A DNA stretch of 7,121 nt from Clostridia bacterium (GCA_017466495.1 JAFTUB010000128.1:1-7121); one strand, 5' to 3'. Counted from the stretch's first letter, positions 1 through 6,281 are shown. Made by a program: numbers and translations. Notes: generated from the sequence alone by a model not told the origin.

Positions 1-836
1 TCGGCCGCAAGGCCTATGTTTACGGCAAGCGGGTCTCTCTCGGCACACTGGATGCGGCCGTGGAGGATCTGAAAAAGCTGGACGAGCTGATGCGCCGCCG
101 CTACGACTACGCCATCACCATGCACCGCCCGCCCCACTATGTGGACAGGATGCAGGACGGCTTTACGGCTTACGATGTGTGCGATGTGATGGGGTACCAG
201 TACCTTGCCGCTTCCTTTGACGGGGCGGGGTGGCTGCCCGCCGCCGCATCCGATCCCGAGACAGCCCTTGCCGCCGAGGTGGAGGCTATGATTACCCCCC
301 TTCGCCGACGGTTGGAGGCCGATCCCAATGCCTTCTGCGGGCAGATCATCTTTCAGAAGGACGGCTATAACATGGCCAAGCGAACCCCCGTGGCCTTTGG
401 CCTGCGGGAGCAGCTGGCCCTTTTGCAGAGCTACGGCTACCGTGTGGTGACGGTGGCAGAGCTGATGGCCGAGAGTCCCTTTGCCGACGTGGGCCGGGAC
501 GATCCCGATTTTGATCGGTTCTGTGCGTTGACCCAAAAGCGCGCCGTGGTCTATGCTGACAACCGCCTGCGGCCGGAGGCCCCCATGACCTGGGGGGAAC
601 TGGCCATGCTGCTGACGCCCAAGGAGGAAGCAATTATCCGCCGCCACAGCATGGTCCGCCGGCGGGGCAAGGCGGTGCATCCCTATGCGGGGGCTATGGA
701 ATGGGGACGGGAAAATGGCTTGATTCCCAAAGGTGTTCGTCCTGATGCGCCTTTGACCGAGCTTCCCGCCGGGAAGTTCGATGCAGTGCCCGATTTTACC
801 CGCCGAAGCGTTTATCGCGCTTATGGGGAAATATAG
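1..836 (+). CDS. Polysaccharide deacetylase-like protein with SLH-like C-terminal region (5' end missing)
   Basis: This is the C-terminal 277 residues of a larger protein. The frame is open from base 3 to the TAG at 834-836, so the GTG at 60 is almost certainly internal. Numbering from base 3, residues about 20-160 resemble the second half of a NodB/polysaccharide deacetylase domain. RPPHYVD (42-48) fits the RPP motif, the segment with D73 and W77 fits the D..W motif, and the stretch from GQIIFQKDG (113-121) to LLQSYGYRVVTVAEL (140-154) fits the closing strand and helix. Members remove N- or O-acetyl groups from peptidoglycan or other polysaccharides outside the membrane. The His usually present in the last motif (LxHDG-like) appears replaced by Lys119, so activity is uncertain. 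Residues about 180-255 hold two degenerate SLH-like units: DNRLRPEAPMTWGEL, and HPYAGAMEWGRENGLIP followed by RPDAPLTEL. These suggest cell-wall attachment. The domain call is by motif recognition; the catalytic N-terminal half lies outside the window. Confidence 0.72.
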   Translation, partial: GRKAYVYGKRVSLGTLDAAVEDLKKLDELMRRRYDYAITMHRPPHYVDRMQDGFTAYDVCDVMGYQYLAASFDGAGWLPAAASDPETALAAEVEAMITPLRRRLEADPNAFCGQIIFQKDGYNMAKRTPVAFGLREQLALLQSYGYRVVTVAELMAESPFADVGRDDPDFDRFCALTQKRAVVYADNRLRPEAPMTWGELAMLLTPKEEAIIRRHSMVRRRGKAVHPYAGAMEWGRENGLIPKGVRPDAPLTELPAGKFDAVPDFTRRSVYRAYGEI

Positions 837-837
837 T

Positions 838-869
838 AACAGGAAGGTGCCGAATGGCACCTTCCTGTT
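838..869. terminator. Shared hairpin between convergent genes
   Basis: A perfect 14-bp inverted repeat (arms 838-851 and 856-869, loop GAAT) begins one base after the deacetylase stop and ends three bases before the sigK stop. Its position between convergent genes suggests a bidirectional terminator. Neither side carries a real T-tract (CGTTTA on the plus side), so it may end transcription inefficiently or act as a 3' stability hairpin. Confidence 0.7.
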
Positions 870-872
870 CGT

Positions 873-1556
873 TTACAGCCCCGCGCGGAGCTTTTCCAGG
901 GCGGCCTTCTCAATCCGGCTCACATAGGAGCGGGAGATACCCAGCCGATCGGCCACCTGCCGCTGGGTTTGCGGCGGCGTGTTCCCCAGGCCATAGCGCA
1001 GGACAATGATCTGCCGCTCCCTTGCATCCAGCTTGGTCTTGACCAAACGAAGTGCCCGCTCGGTGCGAAGCCGCCGATCGAGATCGTCGGCGATGGTGTC
1101 CTCGGTGGCGATGATGTCCATGTAGGTCAGGGGGTTTCCATCCCGATCGGTATCAATGGTTTCGTGGATGGAAACCTCGCACCCCAGCTTCTTTTGGGCA
1201 CGAAAATGCATGAGGATCTCGTTTTGAATACACTTGGCCGCATAAGTAGCAAAGCGCGCGCCGTTTTCGGGGCGAAAGGAGTCGATGGCCTTGATCAGGC
1301 CGATGGAGCCGATGGAAACCAAATCCTCGCTGTTGCGGCTGGAGCCGTAGTATTTGCGCACGATGTGGGATACCAGGCGAAGATTGTGCTCGATCAGCTT
1401 CTCCCTCGCCTGCTCATCGCCTGCCCGGGCAAGGGCGAAATACTCCCGCTCTTTTTGTGCGGGGAGGGGCGGGGGAAAGCTTTGCGGGGTGGACAGCCCC
1501 AATACCATGAAGATCAGCTCAGCGGCCGAGCGGAAGAGGGCGGATAACAAACGCAT
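873..1556 (-). CDS. sigK: RNA polymerase sporulation sigma factor SigK (pro-form)
   Basis: This sigma-70 family factor directs late mother-cell gene expression in sporulation (spore coat, cortex maturation, mother-cell lysis). With the ATG at 1556 it has 227 residues. Region 2 covers about 54-120, with IEHNLRLVSHIVRKYY, DLVSIGSIGLIKAIDSF and RFATYAAKCIQNEILMHFR. Region 4 covers about 165-225, with the helix-turn-helix TQRQVADRLGISRSYVSRIE. The IVRKYY stretch and the wording of the region 2-4 linker favour SigK over its paralogue SigE. The N-terminus, about 1-23, is hydrophobic (ELIFMVLGLS), followed by SFPPPL. This aligns with the pro-sequence and FPQPL junction of Bacillus SigK, implying an inactive precursor cleaved at the membrane. 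An in-frame ATG at 1622 is unlikely because it lies upstream of the SigK-like promoter. A TTG at 1550 has better ribosome-site spacing than the ATG and remains possible. The gene is intact, with no skin-type element inside it. Confidence 0.9.
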   Translation of the reverse strand: MRLLSALFRSAAELIFMVLGLSTPQSFPPPLPAQKEREYFALARAGDEQAREKLIEHNLRLVSHIVRKYYGSSRNSEDLVSIGSIGLIKAIDSFRPENGARFATYAAKCIQNEILMHFRAQKKLGCEVSIHETIDTDRDGNPLTYMDIIATEDTIADDLDRRLRTERALRLVKTKLDARERQIIVLRYGLGNTPPQTQRQVADRLGISRSYVSRIEKAALEKLRAGL

Positions 1557-1558
1557 CA

Positions 1559-1565
1559 CTCCTTT
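1559..1565 (-). promoter_or_regulatory. Ribosome binding site of sigK, ambiguous start
   Basis: AAAGGAG lies only 2 nt before the ATG at 1556 but 8 nt before a TTG at 1550, two codons further in. The unusual spacing makes the exact start uncertain; both options keep the pro-sequence. It argues against a start at 1622, which would put this site inside the gene. Confidence 0.6.
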
Positions 1566-1579
1566 TTGCGAAAGCGCAA
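1566..1579 (-). other. Small hairpin in the sigK mRNA leader
   Basis: TTGCG and CGCAA (5-bp arms, 4-nt loop) lie between the predicted sigK transcription start (about 1583) and the ribosome binding site, which the hairpin directly abuts. It could stabilise the short leader or affect ribosome access, but 5-bp dyads are common by chance. Confidence 0.3.
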
Positions 1580-1589
1580 TTTTGGTAAC

Positions 1590-1617
1590 AGTATATGCGG
1601 AGGATGCTTGGACGGTT
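1590..1617 (-). promoter_or_regulatory. Candidate SigK/SigE-type promoter of sigK
   Basis: Read on the minus strand, AACC (1617-1614) is followed after 16 nt by gCATATACTg (1598-1589). This resembles the known SigK consensus mACm-N16-gCATAnnnTA and also the -10 of SigE (CATACAnT). No ATA-type SigE -35 is evident. The start would be near 1583, giving a leader of about 27 nt before the ATG at 1556, which suits the gene. It would imply autoregulation by SigK, perhaps with SigE input. The short motif makes this a moderate-confidence call. Confidence 0.45.
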
Positions 1618-1644
1618 GACAAGCGGGAATTTCTGTGTTATAAT
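1616..1644 (+). promoter_or_regulatory. Perfect housekeeping (SigA) promoter of pfp
   Basis: TTGACA (1616-1621) and TATAAT (1639-1644) are both full consensus, with the ideal 17-bp spacer. Transcription should start near 1651, leaving a leader of about 57 nt before the pfp ATG. Such a promoter predicts strong constitutive expression, as expected for a central glycolytic enzyme. Its -35 shares two bases with the putative -35 of the opposite sigK promoter. Confidence 0.9.
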
Positions 1645-1690
1645 CTAATATGTGAATAAATTGTCTATCTCGTCCGTAAATCTTTCATTT

Positions 1691-1697
1691 AAAGGAG
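1691..1697 (+). promoter_or_regulatory. Ribosome binding site of pfp
   Basis: AAAGGAG lies 10 nt before the ATG at 1708, in an AT-rich and probably unstructured leader. It supports the chosen start. Confidence 0.8.
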
Positions 1698-1707
1698 TGT
1701 TTTTCTC

Positions 1708-2949
1708 ATGAGCAAACTGATCGGTAATGCTGTGGTCGGCCAGTCTGGCGGCCCCACTGCGGCCATTAACGCTACCCTGGCCGGTGTCATCCGCGGTGTC
1801 CGCGAAAATGTACATGACGGTTCCATTCCCCGCCTCTACGGGATGCACAACGGCGTGGAGGGTCTTCTCGAGGAACGCCTGGTTGATCTGACCGAATTCT
1901 TCGCTGATGAATCCAAAATCGACGATCTGGAGCATACCCCTGCTGCAGCCCTCGGCTCCTGCCGCCGCAAACTGCCCAAGATGGGTGAGAACGATGCGGT
2001 TTACGAAAAGCTGCTGGAGATCTTCAAGAAGTACGATATCCGCTATTTCTTCTACATCGGCGGCAATGACTCCATGGATACCGTTGCCAAGCTGTCTGCT
2101 TACACCAAGGGCCATGACTACGAGATGCGTATCGTAGGCGTACCCAAGACCATTGACAACGACCTGGTGGTTACCGACCATACCCCCGGCTTCGGTTCCG
2201 CCGCCAAGTATCTTGCTGTGACCATGCAGGAGATCATCCGTGACTGCGCGGTGTACACCACCAAGGCGGTTACCATCGTGGAGATTATGGGCCGCGATGC
2301 AGGCTGGCTTACCGCTTCCGCAGCCATCGGCCGCGGGGTCAACGGCATTGCCCCCGACCTGATCTATCTCCCCGAGCGCAATTTTGATATGAATGAGTTC
2401 TTTGCCTCTGTCCGTGCTGCCCTGGAGAAGCACCCCAACGTTGTGGTGGCTGTTTCCGAGGGGATCCGCTTTGCTGACGGCACCTACGTCGGCGAGGGTA
2501 CCCAGAGCGGCGTGGTAGATGCATTCGGCCACAAGTACCTCTCGGGCACCGGTAAGGCGCTGGAACTGGCGGTGAAGGCCGAAATCGGCTGCAAGGTCCG
2601 CTCGGTAGAGCTGAACATCTGTCAGCGCTGTGCCGCACACGTTGCCTCTGCCATTGACCTGGAGGAGTCCGTGGCTGTGGGCCGCGCCGCAGTCAAGGGC
2701 GCATCCGAGGGCGTAACCCGCGAGATGATGACCATCGACCGCATCTCCACCAAGCCCTACGCCTACAAGATCGGCCACAATGACATTGACCTCATTGCGA
2801 ACCAGGTCAAGCGTGTTCCCGATGCGTTCATCAATGCCGAGGGCAACAACGTCACCGATGCCTGCGTGGAGTATCTGCTCCCCCTGATCGCCGGCGAAGT
2901 TTCCCCCAAGTACGAGAGCGGCCTGCCCGTTCATGTGATCATCGACTGA
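1708..2949 (+). CDS. pfp: Pyrophosphate-dependent 6-phosphofructokinase
   Basis: This cytoplasmic glycolytic enzyme interconverts fructose 6-phosphate and fructose 1,6-bisphosphate with PPi as phosphoryl donor; the reaction is reversible. The protein has 413 residues, a usual length for the shorter bacterial PFPs. Visible motifs are the N-terminal phosphate loop GQSGGPTAAINA (11-22), YIGGNDSMDT (116-125), PKTIDND (146-152, catalytic Asp in TIDND) and MGRDAGW (194-200, sugar-phosphate binding). Asp121, where ATP enzymes have Gly in GGDG, and Lys147, where ATP enzymes have Gly in PGTIDND, are the known determinants that exclude ATP and favour PPi. Asn120 replaces the Asp of GGDG/GGDD, as in other clostridial-type sequences I recall. 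The gene stands alone, with a consensus promoter in front and a strong terminator behind. A stop-free frame runs along most of its antisense strand; this is a codon-bias shadow. Confidence 0.95.
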   Translation: MSKLIGNAVVGQSGGPTAAINATLAGVIRGVRENVHDGSIPRLYGMHNGVEGLLEERLVDLTEFFADESKIDDLEHTPAAALGSCRRKLPKMGENDAVYEKLLEIFKKYDIRYFFYIGGNDSMDTVAKLSAYTKGHDYEMRIVGVPKTIDNDLVVTDHTPGFGSAAKYLAVTMQEIIRDCAVYTTKAVTIVEIMGRDAGWLTASAAIGRGVNGIAPDLIYLPERNFDMNEFFASVRAALEKHPNVVVAVSEGIRFADGTYVGEGTQSGVVDAFGHKYLSGTGKALELAVKAEIGCKVRSVELNICQRCAAHVASAIDLEESVAVGRAAVKGASEGVTREMMTIDRISTKPYAYKIGHNDIDLIANQVKRVPDAFINAEGNNVTDACVEYLLPLIAGEVSPKYESGLPVHVIID

Positions 2950-2965
2950 AGATCATACAGATAAG

Positions 2966-3000
2966 GCAAGTGCCCGACAGTCTGACTGTCGGGCACTTGC
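2966..3000. terminator. Bidirectional rho-independent terminator
   Basis: Perfect 15-bp arms (2966-2980 and 2986-3000) enclose TCTGA. The plus side is followed by TTTATTTTTA, a good U-tract for ending pfp. The minus side runs into CTTATC, a weaker tract that still serves as the only stop signal after the acetyltransferase gene ending at 3013. Confidence 0.92.
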
Positions 3001-3012
3001 TTTATTTTTACA

Positions 3013-3552
3013 TCAGTTTTTGTACTTGGGCGGTGCGATTTGCGGAGGCGGATTGCTGTGCGGGTTGACCTCCTTGTGCATCCAGGTGATATCGTGCCAT
3101 TTCCCGTGCTTGTAGCCCGCACGGGGGAACACCGCCAGGTGCGCATAACCCAGGGCCTCGTGAAATGCGATGCTGTCGGGATTGGGGGATGTGATGCAGA
3201 CGTAGAGATTGACGATCCCCATCTCCCGCAGGAGCTCCTCCAGGGCAAGATAGAGCATCCGGCCGATGCCTGCATGGTGGTGACCGTGTTCCACATAGAT
3301 GGAAAGCTCCACATCCCAGTCGTAGGCGGCGCGCTCGCGGAAGGTGTTTGCGTAGGCATAACCCACCGGCCGTCCGTCCTCGAGACAGACTAAATAAGGG
3401 TATTTGGCACTGATCCGGGCGATGCGCTCGGCAAATTCCTCGGCGGTGGGAGGGATGTACTCAAAGGTAACGGTTGTATTCTCTACATAGGGGGCGTAGA
3501 TGGCAGAGAGCGCAGGCGCATCCCCGATTGCGGCGGGGCGAATGGTGTACAT
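3013..3552 (-). CDS. GNAT family N-acetyltransferase, phosphinothricin acetyltransferase-like
   Basis: The 179-residue protein should transfer acetyl from acetyl-CoA to an amine on a small molecule or amino acid in the cytoplasm. It reads as one GNAT domain: IRPAAIGDAPALSAIYAPYVENTTVTFEY at the N-terminus, the SIYV strand (84-87), then GHHHAGIGRML (90-100), the acetyl-CoA pyrophosphate-binding motif, with His92 where Q/R is common. NPDSIAFHEALGY (124-136) forms the final helix region and GYKHGKWHDITWMHK (146-160) the C-terminal signature. This pattern is typical of the PAT/MnaT-like subgroup, which acetylates phosphinothricin, methionine sulfone or related compounds; the true substrate here is unknown. 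A proline-rich tail (PHSNPPPQIAPP) follows. The start is the ATG at 3552, with GAGGA 7 nt upstream, not the GTG at 3588. It is the last gene of the operon, 36 bp after the phosphodiesterase stop. Confidence 0.88.
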   Translation of the reverse strand: MYTIRPAAIGDAPALSAIYAPYVENTTVTFEYIPPTAEEFAERIARISAKYPYLVCLEDGRPVGYAYANTFRERAAYDWDVELSIYVEHGHHHAGIGRMLYLALEELLREMGIVNLYVCITSPNPDSIAFHEALGYAHLAVFPRAGYKHGKWHDITWMHKEVNPHSNPPPQIAPPKYKN

Positions 3553-3559
3553 GGTAAGG

Positions 3560-3564
3560 TCCTC
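3560..3564 (-). promoter_or_regulatory. Ribosome binding site fixing the acetyltransferase start
   Basis: GAGGA sits 7 nt before the ATG at 3552 and places the start right at the GNAT domain edge (MYTIRPA). The 12 extra residues of the longer frame have no family match. Confidence 0.65.
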
Positions 3565-3588
3565 GTTTCTTCGGGAGATCGGCGGCAC

Positions 3589-4395
3589 TCAGCGATCGGG
3601 TCTGAAATGCTCGAAAATAATTGCGGCAGAGGGGTGGCACTTCCCGGCTATTTCGTGATCCTGTACCGTCCAGGTCAGGCAGGGAATGTTGAACACATCG
3701 CGGCAGAGCAGGAGAGGGAGCTCGCGGGGATACAGATGATGGTAGGCCACAAAATCGGGACGTGCCAGGAAATTCAGCAGCATACAGGTGAGGGCATACT
3801 TGCGGATCGCCGACATTCCGGGATTGTGGCGGATGAAGTTGGTGTACAGCAGGCCGCGGAGAAAGCCGGGGCGGTTCAGCTTGAACCAGCGTAGATAGAG
3901 GGGATTGAAGGACTGTACTGAGAAAAGCCCGTCGTAATTGTCCAGCAGCTCGGCAATCTTCTCGCACACCTCGGTGTTCCCGTCCTCGCCCTTGATCTCG
4001 ATCAGCAGCGGGACCTGCCCGGCCACCAGCGAAAGAAACTCGGCAAAGGTGGGAATATCCTCCTCGGTACCGCCCAGTCGAGCGGTGCGAAGCTCCTCCA
4101 GGGTCAGCTGGGAAACCTTTCCCTCGGCGCCGCAGACTCGGGACAGGGTGTCGTCGTGGAAGACCACGGGGATCTTGTCGGCGGTCAGCCGCACGTCCAT
4201 CTCAATGCCGTAGCCGGCTTCGATGGCGGCGGAGAAAGCGGCGCGGGAGTTTTCGGGGAGAGCTTCATCGTGCAGGCCGCGATGTGCGTAGTTGGTGCGC
4301 AGAACCTGCATTTCCTCCCGACGGCCGAGCCCCGGCAGCATGGCGAGAAAAATCAGCAAAAGAAGAATCAGTAAAGTCAGAAAAAACGGAATCAT
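3589..4395 (-). CDS. Membrane-anchored glycerophosphodiester phosphodiesterase
   Basis: This GDPD-family TIM-barrel enzyme hydrolyses glycerophosphodiesters (deacylated phospholipids) to sn-glycerol 3-phosphate and an alcohol. The 268 residues begin with one hydrophobic segment (about 3-20, FFLTLLILLLLIFLAML) without a cleavage site I recognise. The catalytic domain runs about 35-265. AHRG (37-40) carries the first catalytic His, PENS is at 47-50, and Glu65 and Asp67 in EMDVRLT bind metal. His80 in FHDDTL is the second catalytic His, Glu133/Lys135 lie in EIK, and TWTVQD is at 241-246. All expected catalytic residues are present. Arginines lie just after the membrane segment and no charged residue before it. 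By the positive-inside rule this suggests a cytoplasmic catalytic domain, but that is inference. AAAGGA lies 9 nt before the ATG. The gene follows the MFS gene by 48 bp in the same operon. Confidence 0.92.
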   Translation of the reverse strand: MIPFFLTLLILLLLIFLAMLPGLGRREEMQVLRTNYAHRGLHDEALPENSRAAFSAAIEAGYGIEMDVRLTADKIPVVFHDDTLSRVCGAEGKVSQLTLEELRTARLGGTEEDIPTFAEFLSLVAGQVPLLIEIKGEDGNTEVCEKIAELLDNYDGLFSVQSFNPLYLRWFKLNRPGFLRGLLYTNFIRHNPGMSAIRKYALTCMLLNFLARPDFVAYHHLYPRELPLLLCRDVFNIPCLTWTVQDHEIAGKCHPSAAIIFEHFRPDR

Positions 4396-4443
4396 GATAT
4401 ATCGTCCTTTGGTATGTCATCCCGGCAAATGCCGGAAGTATGC

Positions 4444-5685
4444 TTATTTTTTCGCGTCTCCGTGCTTGACCATCAGCATGGTGCAGAAAGCGGCGACCAT
4501 GAAGAATGCCGCGTAGGGGAAGAGGGTGCGGTAGGAGACGTGCTCCAGCAGGAAGCCCGAGAGAATGGGGGTGGTGATCTGTGCGGCCATGGAGAAGGTG
4601 TAGTAAAGACCGGTGTAGCGGCCGATATCCCCCGACGAGCTCATCTCCACCACCATGGGGTAGGAGTTAACATTGATGGTAGCCCAACCAATACCCACCA
4701 CAGCGAAGATCACGTTGAGGAAGAAGGAATACTCACGGAAGAAGAAGCCCGAAGCGAAGGCAACCGCCATCAGGGTGATGCCGCAGAGAATGACACGCTT
4801 ACGGCCGAAACGGGTGGCCAAAAGACCAACGGGAACGTAAGTGATGACGGCCGCCACGGTGGCAACCATCAGACAGTCGGCGAAGCCGCCGTTCTCCAAC
4901 TTCCACACCTCCACCGCATAGCGGGAGAAGGCGGTGGTGACGGCGTTATAGGCCATGAACCAAAAGAGAACCGAGCAGAGCAGGAAGCAGAGACTGCGGA
5001 GGACGGGCTTGGGCAGACGGCTGCCCTTTCCGCCGCCGCCGGGCTCCTCATCAGCTCCGCCCTCGCCGGAGGCCATAATTTCCTCGGACAGCTTTTTCTC
5101 TTTGACGGTGATCAGCAGAACTGCCACAGCAATGAGCATGAGGGCGGCGACCGCAGCAAAGAGGGGGAAGTAGGAAGGCGTGGTGCCGGGACCCACCAGC
5201 AGCTTGATGAAAATCAGAGTAAAGATACCGCCCACGGTGCCCATCAGATTGATGATGGCGTTGGCCTTGCTGCGCAGAGGCTTGGGGGTAAGATCGGGCA
5301 TCAGGGCAACAGCGGGGGAACGGTAGGTGCCCATGGCAATCAGTACCGCGCCCAGTGCCACAAAGAAGAGAACCAGGTTCTTGGCATTTGCGGCGGTGGG
5401 GATCAACAGCATAATGGCGGTAGCCAGAATCGTGCCCACAAGAATGAAGGGAGTGCGCTTGCCCAGGCGGGTGTTGACCCGGTCGGAGAGTCCGCCGAAG
5501 AGGGGAAGCAGGAAGATGGCCAGGAGGTTGTCCAGGGCCATGATGGCGCCGCTTACCGTTTCACCCAGGCCGAAGGAGTACTTGAGAATCTGGGGAATGA
5601 TGTTGTCATAGAGCTGCCAAAAGGCAGAGATCGAGAGGAAAGCTGCGCCGATACAGATGGTACGGCGAATATTGAGCTTTTGCAT
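4444..5685 (-). CDS. MFS transporter, SLC45/GPH sugar-cation symporter-like
   Basis: The 413-residue membrane protein has about twelve hydrophobic segments in two halves. It carries the MFS loop motif twice: GGLSDRVNTRLGKR (64-77) after helix 2 and GLLATRFGRKR (287-297) in the second half. Other signatures are D52-N53 in the first half and YRSPAVALMPDLTPKPLRSK (121-140), which with the following ANAIINLMG (141-149) is typical of clostridial proteins annotated as SLC45-family MFS or GPH-type sugar transporters. A Gly/Glu-rich cytoplasmic linker (about 205-222) joins the halves. The substrate is unknown; a sugar or other small organic solute with a cation is likely. The start is the ATG at 5685, with AGGAGG 7 nt upstream. 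An in-frame ATG at 5703 overlaps the stop of the preceding gene and would put that site inside the coding region. Its stop is 48 bp from the phosphodiesterase start. Confidence 0.88.
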   Translation of the reverse strand: MQKLNIRRTICIGAAFLSISAFWQLYDNIIPQILKYSFGLGETVSGAIMALDNLLAIFLLPLFGGLSDRVNTRLGKRTPFILVGTILATAIMLLIPTAANAKNLVLFFVALGAVLIAMGTYRSPAVALMPDLTPKPLRSKANAIINLMGTVGGIFTLIFIKLLVGPGTTPSYFPLFAAVAALMLIAVAVLLITVKEKKLSEEIMASGEGGADEEPGGGGKGSRLPKPVLRSLCFLLCSVLFWFMAYNAVTTAFSRYAVEVWKLENGGFADCLMVATVAAVITYVPVGLLATRFGRKRVILCGITLMAVAFASGFFFREYSFFLNVIFAVVGIGWATINVNSYPMVVEMSSSGDIGRYTGLYYTFSMAAQITTPILSGFLLEHVSYRTLFPYAAFFMVAAFCTMLMVKHGDAKK

Positions 5686-5692
5686 GGGGAAA

Positions 5693-5698
5693 CCTCCT
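5693..5698 (-). promoter_or_regulatory. Strong ribosome binding site of the MFS gene
   Basis: A full AGGAGG lies 7 nt before the ATG at 5685, in the 14-bp gap after the NUDIX stop. It selects this start over the upstream ATG at 5703 and makes translational coupling to the NUDIX gene likely. Confidence 0.8.
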
Positions 5699-5699
5699 G

Positions 5700-6242
5700 T
5701 CATTTATTTCGCATGGCGGCAGTCTTCAGTACGGCGACCTGGGTCTTTGCGTCTTGGATTTCACCGGACAGAACCTGCTCCACCAGCCGGTCAAGGGGAA
5801 TGCGCAGAACATCAAGGAACTCGTCATCGTCGGGATCGGTGTCACCGAAGGTGAGATCGGTGGCCAAATACATCCGAATATTCTCATCGAAAATTGCCAC
5901 AGAGGGGTAGAGCTCGCCGAGGAAGGTCATCTTCCCCGCCACAGCCCCCGTTTCCTCCCGAAGTTCCCGATGGGCAGCCGCCAGGGGATCCTCGTCGGGG
6001 GAGTCCAGCTTGCCCGCAGGCAGCTCGGTGAGCACCCGACCGAAGGGGAAGCGGAACTGCCGGACGCAGATCACTTCGTTCTCTGCCGTCAGGGGAAGGA
6101 CACATACCGCACCCGGGTGACGGACGATCTCCCGATATGCCGTCTTGCCGTCGGGCAGCTCAACGGTATATTTGTGGAGCTTCACCACCGCGCCGTCGTA
6201 GATCAGACTGTCATTCAATTCACGTTCAATCAATTCAGACAT
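5700..6242 (-). CDS. NUDIX hydrolase, ADP-ribose pyrophosphatase type
   Basis: The 180-residue cytoplasmic enzyme probably splits ADP-ribose, or a related nucleoside diphosphate sugar, into AMP and ribose 5-phosphate, clearing a reactive by-product of NAD turnover. The ADPRase layout is visible: N-terminal strand region with HPGAVCVLPL (42-51), VICVRQFRFPFGR (57-69), ELPAGKLDSPDEDP (73-86) and AAAHRELREETG (88-99). The last two make up the Nudix box. Its metal-binding REL.EETG core is intact, but the spacing from Gly77 to Arg92 is one residue longer than the strict G-x5-E-x7-RE pattern, which I judge tolerable in this subgroup. ELYPSVAIFDENIRMYLA (110-127) is the usual ADPRase segment after the box. 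The ATG at 6242 has AAAGGAAG 7 nt upstream. The longer open frame to 6605 runs through the promoter and into the opposite gene, so it is excluded. It is the first gene of a four-gene operon. Confidence 0.92.
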   Translation of the reverse strand: MSELIERELNDSLIYDGAVVKLHKYTVELPDGKTAYREIVRHPGAVCVLPLTAENEVICVRQFRFPFGRVLTELPAGKLDSPDEDPLAAAHRELREETGAVAGKMTFLGELYPSVAIFDENIRMYLATDLTFGDTDPDDDEFLDVLRIPLDRLVEQVLSGEIQDAKTQVAVLKTAAMRNK

Positions 6243-6281
6243 GGTATGGCTTCCTTTCGCAGAGAAAATACACTTCCAATC

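Noticed and set aside
1557..1622. Longer sigK reading from an ATG at 1622
   Set aside because: The extra 22 residues cover the putative sigK promoter, leader and ribosome binding site and match nothing in the SigK family.
1650..1655. ATG-TGA minimal upstream frame at the pfp transcript start
   Set aside because: It lies at or before the predicted 5' end and has no ribosome binding site.
1645..2934. A 429-codon open frame on the strand opposite pfp
   Set aside because: The translation has no domain, shows Gly/His/Leu-rich composition typical of reverse-frame GC-rich genes, and lies entirely over a clear enzyme gene and its promoter region.
4422..4435. CCGGC/GCCGG hairpin between the MFS and GDPD genes as a terminator
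   Set aside because: Only 5 bp with no following T-tract on the minus strand, and the next gene is close; at most a minor processing or attenuation site.
4414..5910. A 498-codon plus-strand open frame opposite the MFS gene and the NUDIX 3' end
   Set aside because: It spans a gene boundary on the other strand, is rich in Gly/His/Glu/Gln as expected for the antisense of membrane-protein codons, and resembles no family.
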